Positions 24,404 to 37,200 of a DNA stretch of 64,000 bases are shown here, piece by piece (the first letter of the stretch is position 1; each line of letters begins with the position of its first letter). The stretch is taken from the NCBI GenBank assembly GCA_039720395.1, contig CM077826.1:36484790-36548789 (forward strand), read 5' to 3'. The position numbers were made by a program, and so were the translations under genes. The notes below the pieces were generated by a model. The model saw only the letters and a list, made by a program, of their open reading frames with translations, searched no databases and was not told the origin of the DNA. This stretch comes from Liquidambar formosana. Its lineage: Eukaryota; Streptophyta; Magnoliopsida; Saxifragales; Altingiaceae.

Positions 24404-25309
24404 GGCCCATCGTTAGTTGACCGGGGAGATCCGGATCCTGCTATCGCCTCCCGAGGTATGATTCAGGAGTCTTGACACCTTCCCTGGGGTGATTGAGGAC
24501 GTGGCTCAGCATCTTAGTGAGGTTGGCGATGGTTACTACGCCTGGTTCGCTACCTAGTCCATCAGTTTCATCATGCCCACCATCCCTACCATCGGTGACG
24601 TGCTGCGCCATTGGCTGGTGAGTTGCTATGACTCTTTTGCTTTCCATATCATGTCCTTGCTCCTTCCATTTGATGGTTTTGAACTTGTTTTTTTGTCTTA
24701 ACAGCTTAGGGCCTGTCCGAACCTGATTGTGGTGAACTGGTGGAGCACGAGGCGATGACTCACTGTCTCGATGTCCTGGAGCGAGATTGTGCCTACCATG
24801 TGCAGAGCAATGTGAGTCTCCTTCTTTTCCTTTTCACTTTTCTTGCTATTCTTTTTTTGTTGCTTATCAAATTGCAGAGCTCTAAGAGCTGAGGCAGGCT
24901 CGGGTTCGGGCTAGTAGCGAGAGTTCGGGGGCCACAGCTGACACGCAGATGGTCCTGGACTCTGCCCCAGTTGCGGAGGACACTCAGGTTTGTATTTGCC
25001 GTAGTGGCTCTTCTTATTTATCATCGTTGCTTATCATTGCTTTATTTGATCTTTTCTTCTTTTCTCTTTCCTTTTCAGGCTACCACGGTGCCTGGCGCCA
25101 TAGAGGAGATTGATGCAGCAGCATTGGTGGAGCCGAGGACTGGTCAGGATGAGTCGATGGCTAAGGTAGGGTCTAATATTGATGTTAAGCCCGATGGAAC
25201 TGATGGAGATGACATCGGAGATGATGCTGAGGTTGAGGAGGAAGCCGAGGAGGCGAGCGGCGATGAGGGAGACTCCGAAGAGATCGAGAGTGATGACAAG
25301 GGCGCTTGA
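24404..25309 (+). pseudogene. E1 antisense PMD gene, exons 4 (end) to 7 (3' part)
   Basis: This continues the PMD gene from 2507. With O and one target-site copy removed, the codons run on in the same frame through LTGEIRILLSPPE, which matches the RQVHGNMNVAVIPSMPP region of the E2 gene. Exons are 24404-24617, 24705-24811, 24877-24987 and 25079-25309, with GTGAGT donors and CAG acceptors. In-frame TAG and TGA codons occur near 24415 and 24457, and exon 24705-24811 needs a frame change (its better frame reads ELVEHEAMTHCLDVLERDC, a helical segment). The last exon encodes a very acidic tail ending in SDDKGA, with TGA at 25307. The gene spans about 24.5 kb only because of nested elements. Confidence 0.7.
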
Positions 25310-25876
25310 GGCCCATTTCTTCCTTTTTCCCCCCTTTTTATGTACTTCTGGACATGTATTTGAGCGCATGAGCGCATTTGCACATGTTATCACCCTATTT
25401 ACTTGAACCTTTGGATGTTTGAACTTTGGTATTGATAAAATGTTTGCTTCTGAGTGTGATTCTGGAATTGTGTAACTGCATGTCGTTTTTTTCTTGCTTT
25501 GGAGCTGTATGCTGTAATTGTGGTTCTAATTGGATTGTCGAGGGAGGCCAGGTGGGCCTTTGAAGGAGTTGACATGTCTTTTTTGAAGTGGACAGGCTAT
25601 ATTTGCTATGCAGGTTGACTACTGGTTAAAGAACTATCGCATTGTCGGAGCAAACGGGCCCATGGCCCATGACAGCCTTCTCTCGCCTACCATGTAGGCA
25701 TGGGAAGCTTTCCCACTCATGTTGGCATGGTAGGCGTGAGTGGGTACTTTCTTGTATAAAGCAATCCAAAGCGGTGGATCGTCCAACATTCACACCATTT
25801 GAAAGAAAAATACCAGAGAGCACTCCCAGAACTCCGAAGTCTTCCAAAGTTCTCATTTCTTCCAGTTAGGGGCCCT
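25310..25876 (+). promoter_or_regulatory. Spacer and promoter between the two E1 antisense genes
   Basis: Holds the 3' untranslated part of the PMD gene and then a promoter-like region: an inverted repeat with arms CGCCTACCATG (25684-25694) and CATGGTAGGCG (25726-25736), with an inner TGGGA/TCCCA pair, followed by TATAAA at 25755-25760, about 120 bp before ATG 25877. The plan (hairpin, TATA, short leader, DUF7745 gene) resembles E2, but the sequences are not alike. Confidence 0.6.
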
Positions 25877-26096
25877 ATGGCCAGTGCTTCTGCTCCCTGA
25901 CTCTACCCTTGCTCTCATGAGGGTTTGAAGAAGTGGGTGCACCGCTACTCTTCTGAAGAGGTAAGTCATATCCGCCCTGTTTACAGAAATCTTGTTTCAT
26001 TGGTAGAAGTAGATGTGCATATCCCACTGATAGAGGCTCTGATTAGCCGTTGGAATAGGGAGCATGCTTGTTTTAGATTCGGTACTTGTGAAATGG
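25877..26096 (+). pseudogene. E1 antisense DUF7745-type gene, 5' fragment
   Basis: ATG 25877, TGA eight codons later, then an open stretch. Residues such as LVSLVEVDVHIPLIEALISR and CFRFGTCEMVWT align with LFSLMHVRLETTLFTAATYF and VFCFNYKELCPT in the 407-residue E2 protein. It stops abruptly where the E2 LTR begins (TGTGGACCCC at 26097); codons beyond are LTR sequence. The rest of this gene and the E1 pol should lie beyond the right edge of the window. Its position right after a PMD gene matches E2. Confidence 0.65.
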
Positions 26097-27404
26097 TGTG
26101 GACCCCGGGAAAAGGTGTGGCCCATGTGGGGGTTGAAAAGGGAGTCGCTACCTCATTTTTTAAGGGAAAAGAGGAAAACCCTAAAATATTTTATTTTCCA
26201 AAACAAGTGACTCCATGCTTAAAATGGTAAGGCAAAAGATCTTTTGAAAATCAAAGATAGTGGATTCAGAGGCTAAGTTACGATATGGGAAGATTCTAGG
26301 CAAAGCCTCTAGGCACCCATATCGCCCTAAACGGTCTCTTAATTTAATTGGGCTAAATCAAAGTCTTAAACACACATAAGATATCAATTATCATCACAAT
26401 ATAGCATGCATATCATCCATTCATTCATCCACACAAGCAGTTAAATCAAAGAAAAAGAGAAAAGAGAAAAGAGAAAAAGGGGGAAGAAAACCTAGGATAC
26501 TTAGTATCCTAGGGCGGACTTGAACCTCATGAAGAGCGCCTATGTACCATGTATGGAAATACATGGATCAAAGTCCACGTAGTTCAAAAGGGAATAGGGT
26601 TATAACCTAATAGAGGCCTATGGTAAACCCTAAGTTTCCTTTCATAGATAACAGAGTTTCCAAAGATAAATGATTCTCAAAAGATCTTTAGAAAATATGG
26701 AATTTCAAGTAAAGATAGAAACTTTCATTTGAAAAGGAATTTTTTTTATGAATGGAAACTATAGAATCTACCATGTTCCCCTATTAGGAAATAACCCTAG
26801 GAGGGAGAAACGGAAAGTTTCAAGGAAAGGAAAGAAAGGTGAATTAGGGCACCTTCATACCCAACTTACCTTTAAGCAAAATCAACCTGTCAAAATAACT
26901 ACCTTATTGCCTAAGGTAATTACTTTATTTGCAAGATTTCATCTTGCAATAGCCCAAATAATCACCCCACATTGGTGGGGTAATTGCACCTGTCATATCC
27001 CACTTTCTATGGGTTTGTACCTGTCAAGCACCTGTAATTTGCATGCAAAACACACCAAAAACACCAACAATCTAACCTAGTTTCTAACCAAGCAATTATC
27101 ATGCTTAAACATAGGCTATCACATGCTCAAAATATGTCACTAAAGACAGTAAACAGATCTGGACAGAATTGAAATAAGGCTCAAAATCACCCATAAGTCA
27201 TGTGAACAACACAAATCATGAACTAACTAAAACCCTAATTCAGCCCTATATGCAATGACATGCAAAAAACCCTAAAATCAACTATATGCATACAGAAAAT
27301 ATCATAGTTATCTTATATGCAACACATATACAGCAATTATGAAGAAAAACTAAAGAAAATCCCTAACCTTCCATGCTATATGCAACTTTCCTAAAACAAG
27401 GATG

Positions 27405-27960
27405 AATGAAACCCTAGAATCACAACTATGCATAAAATCACATAAAATAACTATAAATCATGCAAAACCAAATATGAACAACCTTCTAATCATACATATT
27501 AACCAATAGAAGCATCAACACATGATAAAGATATAGGCTTGCACATAAAATATAGCTATTCTAAGCAAAACCCCTATTTCAGCACAAGAGAAACCCTAGA
27601 ATCCCAACTTCACATGAAATCACATGAAATAACCCTCTAACATGCAAAACAGCCCATGAACATCATCCTCATCATGCATATAATCTAATAGAAGCATCAT
27701 CACATGATAAAAATATATGCTTTAATATGCAAAAGAGTTATTTCATGCAGAAAACTAATTTCAGCACCATGGAAACCCTAGAATCACAAATTCACATACA
27801 ATCACATAGAATAATCCTATAACATGCATAACTAATCATGAATGATATTTTTATCACATATATTAACTAGTAGAAGCATCAACATATGATAATAATACTA
27901 ACTTGAACATGTATTAGAATTATTCTAAGTGAAAACCTAGTTTCAACATGAAAGAGAAGG
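27405..27960. repeat. About 182-bp tandem repeats inside the E2 LTR
   Basis: ACCCTAGAAT recurs at 27411, 27593 and 27775, each followed by diverged copies with CACATGATAAA and similar words. A related array in E3 has three clean 172-bp units. Confidence 0.8.
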
Positions 27961-28386
27961 AGATATACCTATGCTGGAGTTCCCTTGCTGCTGTAGAGTC
28001 CTCCTCTCCTCTTATGAACTACTAGAAACACTCTCCTTCAAGCCTTCAAGCAAAGCTCCAGCCCTCCTTCAAGCTCTCTCTTTCTCTCTCTCACTCAGAA
28101 ATTAGGTTAAACTACCTTAAGGATGGCTGTAATTGCCTTTAGGTGCCTCCAAGTCTCTCTAAGTGCCTCCCCTAATGCTGAAGTATAAGGGGGTATTTAT
28201 AGAGTTTGAGGGAAAACCCTCAATGGTTGGGATTAAAATCCTAGGTATTGATCCAAGGGTCTTTAGAGACTCTCTTGGAGCCCAAGTAGGTCAATTAGGG
28301 CTGAAAATAGGGTGGAATGGCAGTTGGAGGCGGACAAATCCGAGGAAATAGGGAGGGATCCACTTCAGCACTCAAAAAAGGAAAGA

Positions 28387-28470
28387 GGCTCGGGTGACCA
28401 CCTAGCCTTGGGTGGCTAGCAGCCTGGGCCCAGGTGACTAGCCGCCCAAGCTTGGGTGGTCACCTGAGGC
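28387..28470. repeat. GC-rich inverted repeat in the E2 LTR
   Basis: Outer arms GGTGACCACC (28393-28402) and GGTGGTCACC (28455-28464) enclose GGTGGCTAGC / GACTAGCCGCCC arms around a TGGGCCCAGG centre. It stands out from the AT-rich surroundings. Related copies: 30522-30605, 42762-42912 and 61847-61926. Confidence 0.85.
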
Positions 28471-29175
28471 CTTGTCATCTCTTGCCTATTTCTGACCCTT
28501 TCAGATTCCAAATGTGTTTTAGGGCCCAAATCAACTCTGATTTTGACGAAACGAAAGCCAAAACGACCGTGTTTCGAAGGGGAATGTAATTTAAGTCACT
28601 TGAGGGCAAAAAGCTCTAGCCATGGCTGCATGGTTAGGTCTTACAAAAGCGGTTAACCGCTATGCCCCACCGTCGTTTAGCTTAAGTATGCACACAAGGT
28701 TGCACCGAATGTCTTTTAATTTGAAATTCAACCTCCCTAAACACATTTGGGGATGAAATTAAGACTAAAGAAAGTCAAATGAATAGGAATGGAGTGAAAA
28801 TAATGAGCCAATTCGAGCTAAACCGAAATAGGTCTCTTAAACAACCTAAGCCATATTGAGCCATTCTAATCCCGAACCATCAATTCATCGAATTGAACCC
28901 ATAAATACCTCAAATGCATCCATATAAACTCCAATTGGCAACTTGGAGTTCATTTCAAGGTCAAATGGAAAGTTTGTGACCTAAAAGACGATTATGGCCC
29001 TCAAGTCACAAAAGTTCTTATTAACCCTCAAGATCAACTCCAAATCGAATCAAAAGTCATACACATCATCCTCAAGACCCTAGAAACTCAATGCAAAAGA
29101 CTAGACTCAAAAAAGAAACAAAAAGACACATAAAATGACAAACCTTAGCTAAGGTAGCAAAAAGGGGGTGTGACA

Positions 29176-30480
29176 GAAGCCCCTCATTGGTGAACAAGTT
29201 TCACTTGCGAACCAATAACAAAAAGAATAACCCATTTTTGCCTGGGGGATTGATTTCATCAATACCCACTAGGGAAAAGAGAGTGATCATATTATTGAAT
29301 TCTTAGAATTCATCATACACAAACCTTCTACACACAGAGGTATTCCTCATGAGTTCTACAAAACTCTTCTCATATTGTATCCTAATTGCACTGGGGGACA
29401 AGATGAGGTATCCATAGCTTACACCGAACTACGTTCGATGAAAAGGTCTTCCCATACTACACCAGTTGCACTGGTGAATAATATGAGGTATTCATAGCTT
29501 ACATCGAATCTGCGTTCGATGGAAGATCTTCCCATACTACACCAGTTGCACTGGTGAATAATATGAGGTATCCATAGCTTACATCGAATCTATGTTCGAT
29601 GGAAGGTCTTCCCATACTACACTAGTTGCACTGGTGAATAATACGAGGTATCTATAGCTTACACTGACTCTGCGTTCGATGAAAGGTCTTCCCATACTAT
29701 ACCAATTGCACTGGTGAATAATACGAGGGGAAACTATGCTATCAAGGTTTCAACAAAACATGAGAAAGATTGCATCCTTCTCATATTCAAGCTATCAAGG
29801 TCATCATGAAACATAAGAAAGATCGCATCCTTCTCATATTCAAATTATCAAGGTAATTGCATAACACGAGAAAGATCGCATCCTTCTCATACTCAAACCA
29901 TCAAGGTAAACACATATCATAGGAAAGATTGCATCTTTCAAGCTGTCAAGGTAAACACATAACATGAGAAAGATTGCATCTTTCAAGCTATTAAGGTAAG
30001 CACATAACATAAGAAAGATTGCATCTTTCAAGCTATCAATGCAAACACATAACATGGGAAAGATTGCATCTTTCTCTCACTAAGTTATCAAGGTAAGGGC
30101 AAGTTTCTACTCACCGACACTCAACAAGTTCACCAAGTCATCTCATACAGACGCTATTCATACCTCTACTCAAGCACCAACTCATATAGGATATACGTTC
30201 ATCTCATGAGGACAATCATTCACATGCACATAGGGAAAGTATTCTTATCCTAAATGACAACCAATCATAGTGATAAAGGAGGAAATTCAACCCTAATGAT
30301 AAAAAATCATATGCATAGAGAGGGTTATTCAACCCTATTAGCACGCCATGCCCACACAAGGGCCACCAATGCAATCCATTTCAAAATCATTTCATTCTAA
30401 ACAATATCAAGATATTCATTCACTTTTCAACTCAAAATAAGCTTGAGATTTCATCTCAAAAAAGGTTCAAATGTGGGAAT
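29176..30480 (-). repeat. E2 3' tandem-repeat region (80-bp hairpin units and mini-hairpins)
   Basis: Two arrays. At 29365-29730 an 80-bp unit recurs (GGTCTTCCCATACTAC-type words at 29445, 29525, 29605 and 29685). Each unit has two small inverted repeats: CACCAGTTGCACTGGTG and an ATCGAA...TTCGAT pair. At 29745-30085 units of about 50-60 bp hold GAGAAAGAT.GCATC..TTCTC inverted repeats. The rest, to 30480, shows nothing recognisable. E3 has the same arrays. Confidence 0.8.
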
Positions 30481-30896
30481 AGGCAAGCAAAGGCCAAACG
30501 GGTGAAGCAAAGCGGGCGAGGCAGGCTGACCACCTGGCCTTAGGTGGCTAGCCACCCAAGCCTAGGCGGCTAGCCGCCTAAAGCTGGGCAGTTACCCGAG
30601 CCTGGTGTTCCCAAATGCTGGGTTTTTAAACCCTTGACCCCTCATTTGATGCACACAAGGACCCAACCCGAAAATAGAGAGTTTCTCTCTTTAGAAACCC
30701 ATTCCATCTTCTCCAAACTCTCGCATATACATTCTCATTCAAAGTTGCACTTTCAAATCAAATTGTGTGTGTGAAATAGCATAAAAACCAAGTCATTCAA
30801 CAACAACAGCAAGCATTAATCATCATCTTGCAAGATCAAGTTCATCATCCTACTCATCAAACCCATTTTTCTTACATACAAGCTCAACCATCAACA
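30481..30896 (+). promoter_or_regulatory. Promoter region of the E2 antisense PMD gene
   Basis: A GC-rich block (30522-30605) with perfect palindromes GGTGGCTAGCCACC (30543-30556) and TAGGCGGCTAGCCGCCTA (30563-30580), then a CT-rich leader and ATG 30897 in good context (AACAATGGC). No clear TATA box; TTTTTAAA near 30624 is the only candidate. The block resembles the inverted repeat in the LTR of the same element. Confidence 0.6.
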
Positions 30897-33283
30897 ATGG
30901 CTTCTAGCAATGATTCCAACATCAAGTATCCATACTATGTGATCAAGAATACATACAAAGCACCAATCTATGATGCATCTCAAGACAAGGTGTTGCTTGA
31001 ACCCAAGAATCATCTTCCATATCTCCATTCCCAACAAGAGGTTAGTTCTTCCCAACTTAACATGTTTATCTTGAAATCTTGATTTCTATTGGATAAAATG
31101 CATTCCTATGGTCTTCTTTTGATTGTCTCTATCATTGTTAAGCAAAGTTCATTGATTTGGCAAGGATTGAATGTGTAAAAAGCTTATTTCCCAATGTTTG
31201 AGAAAAGATGCCCACCAAGTGTTTGATAAAATGCCAAAGAGACAAAAACATGTTCAATCCTTACAAAATCAATAGGTTTGCATTATGGTACAAAGTCCAT
31301 TGATCCTGGCAAGGATTTGGTATACAAAAACTTTCATTTCAATGCTTGAAAACAAGTCACCCACTAAGTGTTTGATAAAATGCCCAAAAGACAAAACCAT
31401 GTTCAATCCTTACAAAATCAATGAGTTTGAATACACAAAGTCATGGGCATTCATTTCTAATTAATTTCATGAATCAAAACCCATATCTTAAAATTTTTGA
31501 AAGACTTTTTGAAATCAATTACCAATGTATGCCCAATATCTCTATGTTTTCAAAGCTAACTCAATACACAATCCTTTGAGATAGCTTGATTTCTAAAGGC
31601 TCCGCACAAGGACATCCATGAAAGGGCTTATTGCATGGTGGAAATATATGGAACACGCCCAACCACGTGCTTGTAAGATAATAAAGAAGGTGGGTTTTGG
31701 GCCCTTCCTAGATGCTTTATGGAACGAGCAATGGGATAGGCAAGCATTGTTTGTCTTGTTAGAATTATGGTGGGATACCACCAACACCTTTCACTTCAGC
31801 TTTGGGGAAATGACCATGACCCCTAAGGATTTCACCATGATAACTGGGTTGAGCCTAAAAGGCAAGTGCTTGGAATACTATGAACAAGCCACTATAGATC
31901 AGAACTACATAGTGGCTCTACTCGGGGTTGAAGCGGAATTAAGCCCAAAGGGTGTACGCCGTACTTGGCTCTACAACACCTTTGCCACAAAGAAGAGAGT
32001 GATGGGACGGATCCTCAATATATTGTGAGAGCATTCTTGCTCTACATGATTTCATGTACTTTCTTTGTGGGCACCAATAACATAGCCAGACTAAAGTTGC
32101 TAGCTAGTATGTAAGACGTAAACAAGATTGGGAAATACAATTGGGGTGGAGCTGCTCTAGCAACCACGTACCACTCTATGACTGATATGTCCTAAGGAGT
32201 TGCCAAGAACTTTGGGGGACTTCCTTTCGTTTGGGAGGTAACAAAGAACATTCAATTCTCTATTATTTCCCGAAACTTAACTCATACACAATTTCCTTTA
32301 TTTCTTTGATTTTCCATAGATATGGTACTATGAGTACCTGAACATATGCCATTCAATTCTTGCTAGTGATGCTATGTCATGGCCTATCCTTCAGAATTAC
32401 ACCCCATCTTGCTTGGCCACAAAAGCTTCTAACCGACATGATTATGCCCATACAAGGGCATATCTTACCAGCTTGACTGTTGATATGGTAAAATCTTTCT
32501 TTCTCTTTATCTTTTTATCTTTTCTTTCTTATTTCTCATTTTAAACTCAACAGGTGGAAAAGGGATCCTTGGAGGCTATGGGAGCCTAGGCTACCTGAGA
32601 AGTACTCCTCTTATTTAGAATTGACAAGCAAAAGGGTCCTTTTCGAAGGCCCTACGGGTAGGTGCTGGTATCTCAGGGAACGAGTCTTGCGACAGGTCCA
32701 CGGAAACATGAATGTAGCTGTGATTCCTTCCATGCCGCCAAAGAACATGAGGCATGCCAATCACCTAGTGGGAGATGAACTGGAAGAGGCCTTGAGGGGT
32801 TGGGATGTCGAGGGATTCACTTCCCCCTATATAGAATACATTGCCTTTTGTCGAAAGTATCTGATGAAACCTAGGGTCACTGGTCTCCCACCTCAAGGGG
32901 TGAGTCCCCCAAACTCTTAAATTCTCTCTATGATTATAGGAAAGACTCTTCTTGACAAGCATTTAAATTTTAGGGCCGACGGGCAAGGGGACATAGCTCT
33001 ACAGTTGGGTTAGCCACTGGGATGACTTATAATAACGAGGATGATGACCTTGAGGGAAATCAACCTCCACCCCTCCCACAACTAAACTGGTATGTGAACT
33101 TGTGTAGTGGGATAACATTTGTGAAGACTAACATCACTCATCCACCTTTTGATGAATATCCCAAGATCGATCCATATTATGAGAATGTGAGCTCTAAACC
33201 CTTACCTTCTTGAAATTGGATTCTTTCATTATTATTAACCATGTTCATGCTTTCCTAGGTTCCACGGGACTATACCCAAGAAT
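30897..33283 (+). pseudogene. E2 antisense PMD gene, exons 1-6 (5' part)
   Basis: Exons: 30897-31040 (MASSNDSNIKYPYYV start), about 31599-32237, 32320-32487, 32554-32899, 32974-33186 and 33259-33283, with consensus donors and acceptors. Exon 2 carries the PMD core: KKVGFGPFLDALW, ELWWDTTNTFHFSFGEMTMT, ITGLSLKG. Later parts have FLLYMISCTFFVGTNN and IGKYNWGGAALA, and exon 4 SKRVLFEGPTGRCWYLRERV. Frame changes near 31617, 32000 and 32560 and TAA codons at 32112 and 32193 make it a pseudogene, though a fairly young one. Intron positions match the E1 copy. B2 cuts exon 6 at 33283; the gene resumes at 42238. A transposase-like role is sometimes suspected for PMD proteins but is unproven. Confidence 0.8.
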
Positions 33284-34240
33284 TGGTAGGATGAATATGA
33301 AAAGAGTTTCATGAGTTCATCAATGAGTTGATATCTATGAATGAGTATAAAGTAATTGAACTAGGGACTTGACAGACTTCCATGTCCTATTAGTTCAATT
33401 GGAGACATTGTGTTGAAGGAAGGATGCAATTGTAACCTATAAACTATAACAGAAGGGTTCTTTGTAAATGACTATTCACCTCATTAAGGACCACACCATG
33501 AGCCATATGCTAGGTGTTACTCATGGTTAGTAGAAGCCCTAATTGATATAAGTGAGTTATAATCAATTAGGGAATTGGAAGGAGTTCCAATTAGACCCTA
33601 AATGGAAAGCGTTCCATTGTGCACATCTCGTGCTATTCCTACTACTTGATGATGTGAACCCAATGGGTCACACACTGATCATGCAAGAAGAGCTTTAAAG
33701 TCTATGAGAGAAAGGGTTTTAGTGAATAAAGAATAGTTCTTTATGGGCCTATTTGTATTTGATACAAATAATAGGGGTTAATGTGCAATTAAGAGTAATT
33801 ACACATAACCCTATTAGGGTTTCTTCCCCATGGCCAGCCCCCTTTAGTGGGCTGCCTATATAAGTCACACTTATGTGTGACATGGCATAAGAGGCTTGCA
33901 CAATAAACCCTAGCCGTCCAGCCCCTTGGAGGCTCTCTTCTCTCTCTCTCTCTCTTTTCCACCTCTAGCAACAACAAGGAAGAAGAAAGAAAGGACTTGA
34001 AGCTCTAGCTAGGTGTGGATACCGTTGGAGGCAGCACACTTGGGCTGCTCATTCACCGCTGTCCGGAATCAAAGCTTGGAGCAAAAAGGAGAAGACAAAA
34101 ATTCTGTAAGTGTTCTAACCCTCTTTGTAGTTAGGGTTTGATTTTGTGTTATGCATAGTTAGATTCATGGGATTGGGAATCGTAGGAAAAATTTTTTATA
34201 TTCCGCACTTCGATTTTTCCCTCTTGTTCGATTCCCAACA
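33284..34240 (+). repeat. 5' LTR of B2 with internal deletion
   Basis: Starts TGGTAGGATGAAT straight after the target duplication and matches 41278-42232 of the 3' LTR. LTRs of this family begin TGTTAGGAT and have TGGTAGGAT about 703 bp in; the deletion joins these two near-identical words. The promoter box (near 33857) is retained. Confidence 0.9.
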
Positions 34241-34241
34241 G

Positions 34242-34254
34242 TGGTATCAGAGCC
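34242..34254 (+). promoter_or_regulatory. Primer-binding site of B2
   Basis: TGGTATCAGAGCC directly after the 5' LTR; initiator Met tRNA type. Confidence 0.95.
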
Positions 34255-37200
34255 ATGATTATGCATAATACAAAATACATATGGGCTGGTAATTATGGTG
34301 TAGTTGAATGATTCAAAAATCTGGAAAATTTTTCTGCATAATTGGTTTTCCTCCATGGCTGAACCTAGGGTTTGGAACCCTAGGTCAATTCTCTTCTACT
34401 CCTCTTCTAATTGATGGTTAAGTGTAGCCATGGATGCAATAGGTTGCATAGGGTTTGAGTTTGGAGAAGAAGAATAAGGAAACTAGGGTTTTATAAAACT
34501 GTTATGAACAGTTTTCATGGTTGCCATGAAAAACCGTCATCTTGTTTTGCCTGCCGAATTCAGAGTTCTTCTCCAAAATTTTTGAGCCATATATGGTTAG
34601 AAAGCTCTTTGAATAAGCTTTCCAACCCAACAAACGGTGCATCAATCCGAGTTCTGTAGTGAAAGTTATGAATTTTTTACTACAGGCTGTCTGGAAAGAC
34701 AGTTTTGCTCGGGAATGATGCAATAGCCACAACTTTGAGTTATTGATGGAGATCAAAGGCATGGCAATGGTTGCCACCACTTGGGTTATGTTCTAGACAT
34801 GGAAGGGAAAGGTTCCCAAGCATTTAGATGCATCATAATTGGATTAAGATGCTAGAACAGAAGGAAGAAGGAGAAGAACACCATGGAGGCTGAATCTGGG
34901 TTTTAGAACCCTAAGGTTCTTGCAATTAATTGTAGGATCATTATATATCATGTGTATATGATTTTCTTTAAGTTTCAAAAAGGTTTTGATGGAAAAAGAT
35001 TCAAAAAGTTTGAAAATTTTTCATAAACAGCATAGCAGAATTTTTTCTGCAGAAAAGTCATCAATGGAGTTTTGATTAGAACTTGAGTTAGGGAACTCCA
35101 AATTCCATGAAACCAATTGCATTAGTTTCCTAAGACATGTAGGATACTGGGAAAATTCATTTGGTAGGCTAATTCATTCATCTTGCTGGGTTTTAAATCA
35201 ATTTCTGACCATGGACAGTATGCTGTCAAATTCTGGGCAGCCTACTGTTGTTTTAATTGTTTAGAACAATTGGTGATGATTTGATCATCCAAACCTCTTC
35301 TATGAGCTTAGTATTTCATGTGGGGACATGATACAAAAGCTGGTTTCAATGGAGGAGTCGAATTGATAAGGATTTAGAAGCTATTGTGACCTTCAAGGTC
35401 TGCAACAATGGCTCCAGCAATGGGTTTTGGAAACCCTGATTGTTCTTGATGATGGCAGCCACTTCCACCACTTCTCACATGTCCAGAGGCTTGTCCCACA
35501 CCCCTAGGATGTTCTCCCATGACTGGCCATGGCCTCCCACAGTCATTGGTGGCCATGGCAGCCTAGCCAAGCTCAGGCAGGCCCCTGGTAGTGACGGCTG
35601 CATAGAGTTAAGGATGAAACCCTAATTTTGAGTTAATGATGAAACCCTAATTTGATTATGGCATTAATTAAAACCCTAATTGGAATATTAATTACCTTAA
35701 TTAAGAGTTAATGATTGGTCATTAAATGACCAATCATGGTTATTGATTGTTAGGGCATAATTAATACCATTAATGATGTCTAGGGTTAGGGTTTTGGAAA
35801 CCCTAATTAGTGTAATTAATTAAGGGTAATTAATACCCTATTTGGCATTAATTAAACCCTAATCCCTTTTATTAAATACCATATGAACCTAGGGTTTTAA
35901 TGATTGGACATTAAATGACCAATCATAAGGCATTTAATGATTAGGGCTTGCATTTAGGGTTTAGGGTTATGCATTTAGGGTTTAGGGTTTTAGGAAACCC
36001 TAATACACTAATTCATCATTTTAATGATTTTATTTAATTCCTATAGTAATTATTTAATTATTATTGATTAATTTTATAATGTTTTAAATGGTTTAAAACA
36101 CAATTAGGGATTAAATTAAAATCTGGAAATTCTTAATTAAATGAAATTGTTTTGTTTAATTAAGGAAACCCTAATATTGGATATTAGAGTTATTTTAGGA
36201 AACTTTACATGTTTTAAATTAATTTGATTAATTGAAACTGTAATGTCTTAAATGTTAAGACTTTATTTAATTCTGGATATTTTTGTTAAAACCTAATAAG
36301 ATTAGGATGCATTAATGAGATTAATGTAAATCATTCAAGAGAATTACCATAATGCCCATATGTTTTAATGCTTACAGTTTTTCTTTACATTATGCAATGA
36401 GATTGTATGTATGTGCTTGGATGATGATTATGGACTATACCCTTTAAACCAATTGTGATTGGCCGTCTTATGAATGGGATGTTATTATTTACAAGAGTTG
36501 TAATTTTATTAAGGTGATGTAATTTATTTGGGGCTTGCATGCCACCTTCCCTCTCCCTCTCTCTCTATCATTCTCTTATGTACCCCACATTCCCCTTATG
36601 TATCCCTTTCTTTAAATTATGTAAATGTTATGTAATCGAGAGCGCACTAAGGAGCATGGTGGACCCAAAGGAGCATGATAGAGCCCAACAAGCCAATGGT
36701 GGAGACCATCAAGCTAAGGGAGCAGATTGAAGGACTTGAAAGCTTAGAGAAGTGTTTCAAGAAAGCATGCATGTTACGAATGGTTTATTTTACGATCACC
36801 TACACCCACCTTAGACCTTGGATTCAATCTATTGGCTTGGATTGAATCCTCTCAAAGTCCATAATCATCATAGTGGGAGCTTAAATTTATGAGATAATTG
36901 TATTAGCTCCAATACCATAGTTTGGTATATGTTACCTATTCACTTAGGGACTAATATCAAAATATGGTACTTTATATATGTTGATATATAATAGCATGTG
37001 ATGTATGATTTATAATAGCATGAGATGTATGATTATAAATAGCATAATTTATATATTTAAATTTTGATACATAGGATGCATGTTAATTTGATGAGACCCT
37101 TTAAAACCCCTCTTATTTAATATTAAGTTGAAAATGGAGAAGTCATTAGGGAATGAATTCTTCATTGCCTTCCATCATTATAGGATCATCTAACGTCCCT

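Larger units (their letters stand above)
26097..29175 (-). repeat. 3' LTR of E2
   Basis: 3079 bp. On the minus strand it starts TGTCACACCCCC (29175) and ends GGGGTCCACA (26097). Just upstream on that strand is AATGAGGGGCTTC, a possible polypurine tract, present also in E3. It contains a tandem array of about 182 bp (27405-27960), a CT-rich tract (28060-28100), and a GC-rich inverted repeat (28387-28470). No convincing ORF. Confidence 0.75.

Noticed and set aside
25034..25393. Minus-strand frames opposite the acidic PMD tail
   Set aside because: Shadow of the repetitive GA-rich exon at 25079-25309; splice sites support the plus strand.
26748..27080. Frame of 110 codons inside the E2 LTR as a gene
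   Set aside because: No homologous frame at the corresponding place in E3 (60043-60234 differs), no family similarity, lies in LTR.
29365..30085. CRISPR-like regular repeats
   Set aside because: Repeats are longer than the spacers between them and spacers are not unique; this is a tandem array inside a plant retroelement.
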